From an uncultured Bacilli bacterium (GTDB lineage Bacteria; Bacillota_I; Bacilli_A; RF39; UBA660): 9,781 nucleotides of DNA. The stretch is from the NCBI GenBank assembly GCA_947628325.1, contig CANQZL010000041.1:1-9781 (forward strand), given 5' to 3'. Numbering within the stretch: position 1 is the stretch's first letter; every line of letters starts with the position of its first letter. Shown piece by piece: positions 5,877 to 9,781 of this stretch. The notes beneath the pieces are model-generated. The model made no database searches. It saw nothing but the letters and a program-made list of their open reading frames with translations, and was not told the origin of the DNA. The position numbers were made by a program, and so were the translations under genes.

Positions 5877-6568
5877 TGAATAAAGATATTATAAAACTAA
5901 CAAATTTGGTAAAAGATTATAATACTTTAAATAAAAAAATAGAAGTATTGAAAAAAATAAATTATTCTTTCGATAAAGGGAAATTTTATGCCATTAAAGG
6001 ACACAGCGGCAGTGGTAAAAGTACATTAGTAAAAATATTAGGACTTATGGATAATCCTACTAGTGGAAAATATTTACTTTTTAACAATGAAGTTTCTAAA
6101 TTATCAGATAAGCTGTCTTCTTATTATCGAATGAAACACATTGGTTTTATCTTTCAAGAATATAATTTAAATCCATATTTAAATGCTATAGAAAATGTAA
6201 TAGTTCCAATGTTATTCAATGCTGAAATTTCCAAAAAAGAACGCAAAGAAAAAGCTAAAGAACTACTAAAAAAAGTTGGATTAGAAAATCGTTTAACGCA
6301 TTTTCCATCTGATTTATCTGGTGGTGAACAACAACGTGTAGCTATCGCTAGGTCACTAGCTAACAGTCCAGATATACTAATTGCTGATGAACCAACAGGA
6401 AACTTAGATAAAGCTAATGAAAAAATAATTTTTAAATTATTAAAAGAAATGAGTAACGAAGGAAAATGTGTAATAGTTGTAAGCCATAGCGATGAAGTAA
6501 ATTTATATTCAGATATCTGTTTAGAATTAGATAACGGTAAATTAAAAGAGGTCAATCATGGAAAATAA
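5876..6568 (+). CDS. ABC transporter ATP-binding protein (MacB/LolD/BceA type)
   Basis: Cytoplasmic ATPase subunit that powers the two adjacent permeases. Its 230 residues are typical for the export or mechanotransmission family. All motifs are intact: Walker A GHSGSGKS (42-49), Q-loop Gln (Q94) in FQEYNLNP, signature LSGGEQQRVAIARS (147-160), Walker B ILIADEP (167-173), D-loop GNLD and switch His (H204). SGGEQQR and DEPTGNLD are characteristic of the MacB/LolD/BceA/FtsE group rather than importers. A ribosome site AAGAAGG lies just upstream. The start shares one base with the stop of the small peptide frame, and the 3' end overlaps the first permease by 11 nt, so the subunits are probably made in ratio. 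No substrate can be assigned from the ATPase. Confidence 0.95.
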   Translation: MNKDIIKLTNLVKDYNTLNKKIEVLKKINYSFDKGKFYAIKGHSGSGKSTLVKILGLMDNPTSGKYLLFNNEVSKLSDKLSSYYRMKHIGFIFQEYNLNPYLNAIENVIVPMLFNAEISKKERKEKAKELLKKVGLENRLTHFPSDLSGGEQQRVAIARSLANSPDILIADEPTGNLDKANEKIIFKLLKEMSNEGKCVIVVSHSDEVNLYSDICLELDNGKLKEVNHGK

Positions 6569-7913
6569 TATAATTTCTAATTCAATAAAAACCATTAAAA
6601 GAAATAAAAGCAATTGGTATATTATAGCAATAATTACTTTATTATTAACTTTATCATTTTTATGTATAACTTTCAGATTAAACTTTGATAAATATAATGA
6701 ATATTTAGAAAACAGAAATATAGAATTTAGAACATTTTATGTATATCATGAAAATAATTCTAATGAAAAAAGTATACAAGAATTAAAAAAAGTTGATCAC
6801 ATTTTAGAAGTGTATAATCCAAATTATGCATCAAGAGCAATTTATTCTAACATAAATCTTCACAATTTAGACGGGTCTCTAGTTATTAGATATGGAACAC
6901 AAAATCTTGTCCCTATATCTATAGAAGGTAAATCAATTGAGGATTTAGACACAAACGAAATGATATGTCCTTATAATTTTTATCCTGATTCAAGTATATA
7001 TGAATTCAATATAGATAAAAATAAAATAATACATAAAGATGAATCCATTAATTTAATCGTATCTTTAAAACTACCGATATATAATAATGATACAAATAGC
7101 AAAGATAAATATAATGATATTACTTATTATACAAGAAATTTTAAAATAGTTGGACTGTATGATAATACTATTAATATGAACGATAACAATGAATGCTATA
7201 TTAAAGCAGAAGATATGATAGAAATAGTAAATAAATCAAATACAGTTACAAATCAAAACGAATATACAAATTTGCTTGTAGCTGTTGATAAAATACAAAA
7301 TATTGAAGCTGTAAGGGAACAACTAATAAATCTTGGCTATGAAGTAAATGAAGAAACAAGAGTATATATAGATAAAAACTTAATAAATACAGTAAAAATA
7401 ATTTCTAATATTATTATAATTGTGGTTATAATATCGTCTTTTTTAATATTAAAAAATTATATCTATAAAAAAATAAGGAATGAAAAAAAATATCTTGGAA
7501 TATTAAGAGCGTGTGGATATACAAAAAATCAAATAATAATATGCCAATCTTTAGAATTACTGACAGAATTAATTATTAGTTTTATAATTAGTATATTAAC
7601 TGAAATAATAGTTTTTATAATATTAAAAAATTATATTTTTAATAAATACACATATATAGGTTTAGATATTTCTAATAATATTTTATATTTCATTATGTTT
7701 TTTTCAATAATTATAGTTTTATCTTTCCTAATTGATAGCATACAAATTAGGAAAATAATTAATAATTCAATATCATATATATTAAACGAAAATCTAAATA
7801 AATCAGAAAAAAAATCAAATATGAATATAATAAAAAAAGTAGGATTGTTTAGTATAATATTTATAATCACTTTCATATTACTTTGCCTTATAAACATCAT
7901 ATTAAAAAAATAA
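6558..7913 (+). CDS. FtsX/MacB-type ABC permease, first subunit
   Basis: Membrane subunit of 451 residues. One membrane segment near the N-terminus (about 20-38) is followed by a large extracytoplasmic domain (about 40-278) and three C-terminal segments (about 280-298, 332-356, 373-393), the MacB/LolC layout. The loop KYLGILRACGYTKNQI (about 311-326) is the FtsX-domain coupling motif that docks on the ATPase. An additional membrane segment (about 427-449) follows the domain, not usual for a four-segment FtsX protein. It may correspond to the hinge between two halves of a longer BceB-like permease. The start overlaps the ATPase gene by 11 nt and has AGAGG (6547-6551) 6 nt upstream. Codons are strongly AT-biased (many ATA, AAT, AAA). 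Type is secure from topology and the loop; the substrate is unknown. Confidence 0.85.
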   Translation: MENNIISNSIKTIKRNKSNWYIIAIITLLLTLSFLCITFRLNFDKYNEYLENRNIEFRTFYVYHENNSNEKSIQELKKVDHILEVYNPNYASRAIYSNINLHNLDGSLVIRYGTQNLVPISIEGKSIEDLDTNEMICPYNFYPDSSIYEFNIDKNKIIHKDESINLIVSLKLPIYNNDTNSKDKYNDITYYTRNFKIVGLYDNTINMNDNNECYIKAEDMIEIVNKSNTVTNQNEYTNLLVAVDKIQNIEAVREQLINLGYEVNEETRVYIDKNLINTVKIISNIIIIVVIISSFLILKNYIYKKIRNEKKYLGILRACGYTKNQIIICQSLELLTELIISFIISILTEIIVFIILKNYIFNKYTYIGLDISNNILYFIMFFSIIIVLSFLIDSIQIRKIINNSISYILNENLNKSEKKSNMNIIKKVGLFSIIFIITFILLCLINIILKK

Positions 7914-7935
7914 TTTCTGAAAAGGACAGATAGTT

Positions 7936-9021
7936 ATGATTTTAATTAAGGGTTTTTTAAGAAAAAAGACAACTAAACTATATATAAAAATATTTACTAT
8001 TATATTTAGTGTTATCTTTTTAATAACAAGTTTTCAAAATTATTCTTTTATTATTTCAGATTCTTTAAAATATCATAATATTGATTTAATTATGTATGCA
8101 AAAGAGGATAAAGATTCTTTATTAAAAAATCAAAAAAGAATAAAAGACTTTCACCAATCTTTAAGTTTCAAACCAGGTAAAGATAATGATGTGACATACA
8201 ATTTATCTAATAATACTAAATCATTTAATTATGAAAGAATAGATTGGAAATATATTATATCTCATAATAACATAATATTGACTTTTCCAGCTTCTTTTTG
8301 TGATGTTAAATTAAAAGATAAAGAGATATTACTAGCATTAGATGAAACTTATTATAACCCTAATAATATCCGATATTATCTAAATAAGGAAATTAATTTT
8401 GAATATAACAATAAAAATATAATTCTGAATTTAAAAAATATTATAAATCCAAAAGCAAATAACTATATATGCATTTCTGACAATTTATATAATAAACTAT
8501 TATTAGAAGAAAAGAACTATATATATGAGATTAATACTGAAAGCTATAAAAAAGCTCAAGAGTTGACTAATCTATGGCGAAATCTAGAAACAAACAATTT
8601 TTATAATATAATTATGTTTGAAAGCAATAGAAATAATAATACTCAAGAAACAATTAATCGCTTAGAAAGTTTGAATAAAACACTTAAATATCTTAGTATA
8701 ATATTTATAACATTATTTCTAATAATTAGTATTGTAACTCTTAAAGAAATGATTTTTGATGAGCAAAAAGACTTTATTATTTTAAAGCAATTGGGATATA
8801 ACAAAATGCAAAATAGTATGATTTTTATAAATAAATTATTACTTTTAAATATTATATTATTTGTTTTGTCATTTTTGATTACTAATATAGTTCTAATACT
8901 TATAAATAATTTATATGGTTATAAAATAGTTTATTCTAAAGAAAATTTTTATATATTTATAATTTTTATTTTTATAGAACTACTTATATATTTTTTCAAA
9001 AAAACATTTGATACACAATAA
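7936..9021 (+). CDS. FtsX/MacB-type ABC permease, second subunit
   Basis: A 361-residue membrane protein, 22 nt after the first permease, with AAGGA (7922-7926) upstream. It repeats the same plan on a smaller scale: one N-terminal segment (about 17-34), an extracytoplasmic domain (about 35-248) and three C-terminal segments (about 252-272, 298-324, 337-355). The cytoplasmic loop DEQKDFIILKQLGYNKMQ (about 275-292) matches the FtsX coupling motif in position and pattern. The outer domains of the two permeases do not look alike, so a heterodimer around a dimer of the single ATPase is the simplest model. Together the two genes resemble one long two-domain permease split in two. The protein ends soon after the last segment. 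Function beyond transport or mechanical signalling is unknown. Confidence 0.82.
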   Translation: MILIKGFLRKKTTKLYIKIFTIIFSVIFLITSFQNYSFIISDSLKYHNIDLIMYAKEDKDSLLKNQKRIKDFHQSLSFKPGKDNDVTYNLSNNTKSFNYERIDWKYIISHNNIILTFPASFCDVKLKDKEILLALDETYYNPNNIRYYLNKEINFEYNNKNIILNLKNIINPKANNYICISDNLYNKLLLEEKNYIYEINTESYKKAQELTNLWRNLETNNFYNIIMFESNRNNNTQETINRLESLNKTLKYLSIIFITLFLIISIVTLKEMIFDEQKDFIILKQLGYNKMQNSMIFINKLLLLNIILFVLSFLITNIVLILINNLYGYKIVYSKENFYIFIIFIFIELLIYFFKKTFDTQ

Positions 9022-9078
9022 TAGAAATATATAATTATGATAAAAAAGATTCACAACTGAAATTTTGCTTTAAAAATA

Positions 9079-9108
9079 TTAGCTATTAAAAAATATATAT
9101 AATATAAT
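9079..9108 (+). promoter_or_regulatory. Probable promoter of the cysteine-rich lipoprotein gene
   Basis: Two overlapping perfect TATAAT hexamers (9098-9103 and 9103-9108) lie 23-34 nt before the start codon. The best -35 for the second is TTAGCT (9079-9084), at 18 nt, a poor match. No terminator was recognised between the second permease stop and this point, so read-through from the ABC operon is also possible. The 110-nt gap holds nothing else I can name. Confidence 0.45.
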
Positions 9109-9131
9109 GTACATAAGAAAGAAGGATTTTT

Positions 9132-9781
9132 ATGAAATTTAAAAAAATTTTTATCTTAATTACATTATTGCTATTATTAGTAGGGTGTGGAGATAAAAAA
9201 GAAGAAAGTACTAATCAAGATGTTGAACCAAGTAAAAAACTTTATTGTCCTGAAGGAACATTAAAAGATGGTAAGTGTGAAATAGTATTAACAGCTGAAG
9301 GAAAAGAAACTTGTGAAAGTGGCTATACTTTAAAAGATAGTAAATGTATTAAAACAGAAACAGTTTCTGCTAAAGCAACAAAATCATGCGATAAAGATTA
9401 TACTTTAAGTGGTAATCAATGTGTAAGTAATAAAGATTATGAAAAGGTATCTAAACAAGTTTGTAAATTAACCGAACTATTTGATAAAGGAGATTATACT
9501 TGGGTTACTGGAGAAAAAGATACTAGTGAAGCTTATATAGTAGATGGTAAGTGCTATAATTCAACTTGTGCTAGATTTGCCGATGGAGTTTGTCATGAAG
9601 GAGTATTTGGTGAAGTTGAATATCAAACTGAAACTTCTTGTCCAAGTGACACAAAAGAAATTAACGGTAAATGTAAAAAGACAGCAACTCCTAAAACAAC
9701 ATATACTTGTGATAAAGGAACTCTAAATAATAATAAATGTACTATTACAACTGAAGCTGAAGCAACAATGACATGTGAAGA
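9132..9781 (+). CDS. Cysteine-rich repeat lipoprotein, truncated by window end
   Basis: An open frame of 216 codons from ATG (9132) continues past the last base, so the C-terminus is not seen. The start has GAAGGA (9121-9126) 5 nt upstream. The N-terminus is a lipoprotein signal: MKFKK, a hydrophobic run, then the lipobox LVGC with C19 as the lipidated residue, predicting a membrane-anchored surface protein. After an acidic/Ser-rich linker come repeated units of the form C-x2/4-(G/D)-x-T-L-x3/4-K-C. Clear pairs are C39-C49, C61-C72, C86-C97, C170-C181 and C193-C203, with C215 opening another. A different segment (about 111-160, C111, C141, C146, C154) interrupts them. Fifteen cysteines follow the lipobox, suggesting serial small disulfide loops or metal sites. 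Similar Cys-repeat surface proteins are, from memory, common in uncultured gut Firmicutes, but I cannot name a function. Confidence 0.82.
   Translation, partial: MKFKKIFILITLLLLLVGCGDKKEESTNQDVEPSKKLYCPEGTLKDGKCEIVLTAEGKETCESGYTLKDSKCIKTETVSAKATKSCDKDYTLSGNQCVSNKDYEKVSKQVCKLTELFDKGDYTWVTGEKDTSEAYIVDGKCYNSTCARFADGVCHEGVFGEVEYQTETSCPSDTKEINGKCKKTATPKTTYTCDKGTLNNNKCTITTEAEATMTCE

Noticed and set aside
6154..6555. Minus-strand open frame inside the ABC ATPase gene
   Set aside because: It is antisense to intact Walker B, signature and switch motifs and has no recognisable domain or ribosome site.
7631..7900. Minus-strand open frame inside the first permease
   Set aside because: Its apparent membrane character comes from AT-rich sequence read in reverse; the sense frame carries the FtsX topology.
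9544..9726. A 60-codon plus-strand frame
   Set aside because: It is a shifted frame within the lipoprotein gene, whose frame is open from 9132 to the window end with lipobox and cysteine repeats.
9132..9781. Cysteine repeats considered as a DNA-level tandem repeat or CRISPR-like array
   Set aside because: The units are similar only at protein level; DNA copies and spacings vary and no constant direct repeat exists.

Overview
The window is very AT-rich, densely packed and almost entirely read on the + strand. A Spo0A homologue, Gram-positive-style Shine-Dalgarno sites (GGTGAT, AGGAG, AAGGA), intrinsic terminators and a lipobox lipoprotein point to a low-GC Firmicute. A gut-type Bacilli or Clostridia lineage with a small genome is plausible, but that placement is inference from style and gene content, not from a marker gene.

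Left part (1-4438), carbon metabolism plus a sporulation-type regulator. A clear promoter (36-64) drives pgk (81-1268), which overlaps tpiA (1261-1998). A spo0A-like gene (2067-2828) follows and ends in a hairpin terminator (2833-2869). A second promoter then drives a gpmI-family gene (2939-4438). The order pgk-tpiA-(spo0A)-gpmI is the usual Firmicute lower-glycolysis cluster with a sporulation regulator inserted. All four proteins are unusual. PGK and TIM keep their main catalytic residues but have changes at normally invariant positions. The Spo0A receiver keeps its phospho-acceptor Asp but has lost the acidic pocket. The phosphoglycerate mutase homologue has lost one ligand in each of its two metal sites and most of its phosphoglycerate-binding residues, so it looks like a pseudoenzyme or a protein of changed function.

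Right part (4439-9021), a membrane sensing and transport module. An XRE-family helix-turn-helix protein with one membrane segment and a large outer domain (4514-5617) has its promoter buried in a 36-nt near-perfect palindrome (4458-4493), a strong candidate for an autoregulatory operator. After its terminator (5615-5640) comes a 149-nt stretch without a clear gene, a possible 28-residue hydrophobic/basic peptide (5790-5876), an ABC ATPase (5876-6568) and two different FtsX/MacB-type permeases (6558-7913 and 7936-9021). The ABC genes overlap or nearly touch and form one operon. Such sets commonly handle antimicrobial peptides or envelope stress; the substrate cannot be read from sequence.

Right edge (9022-9781). 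A promoter-like -10 element precedes a lipoprotein gene starting at 9132 and running off the window. After the lipobox it carries repeated Cys-x10/11-Cys units, 15 cysteines in 197 residues.

No tRNA, rRNA, CRISPR array, insertion sequence or attachment site was seen. No stretch over 300 bases lacks a gene.
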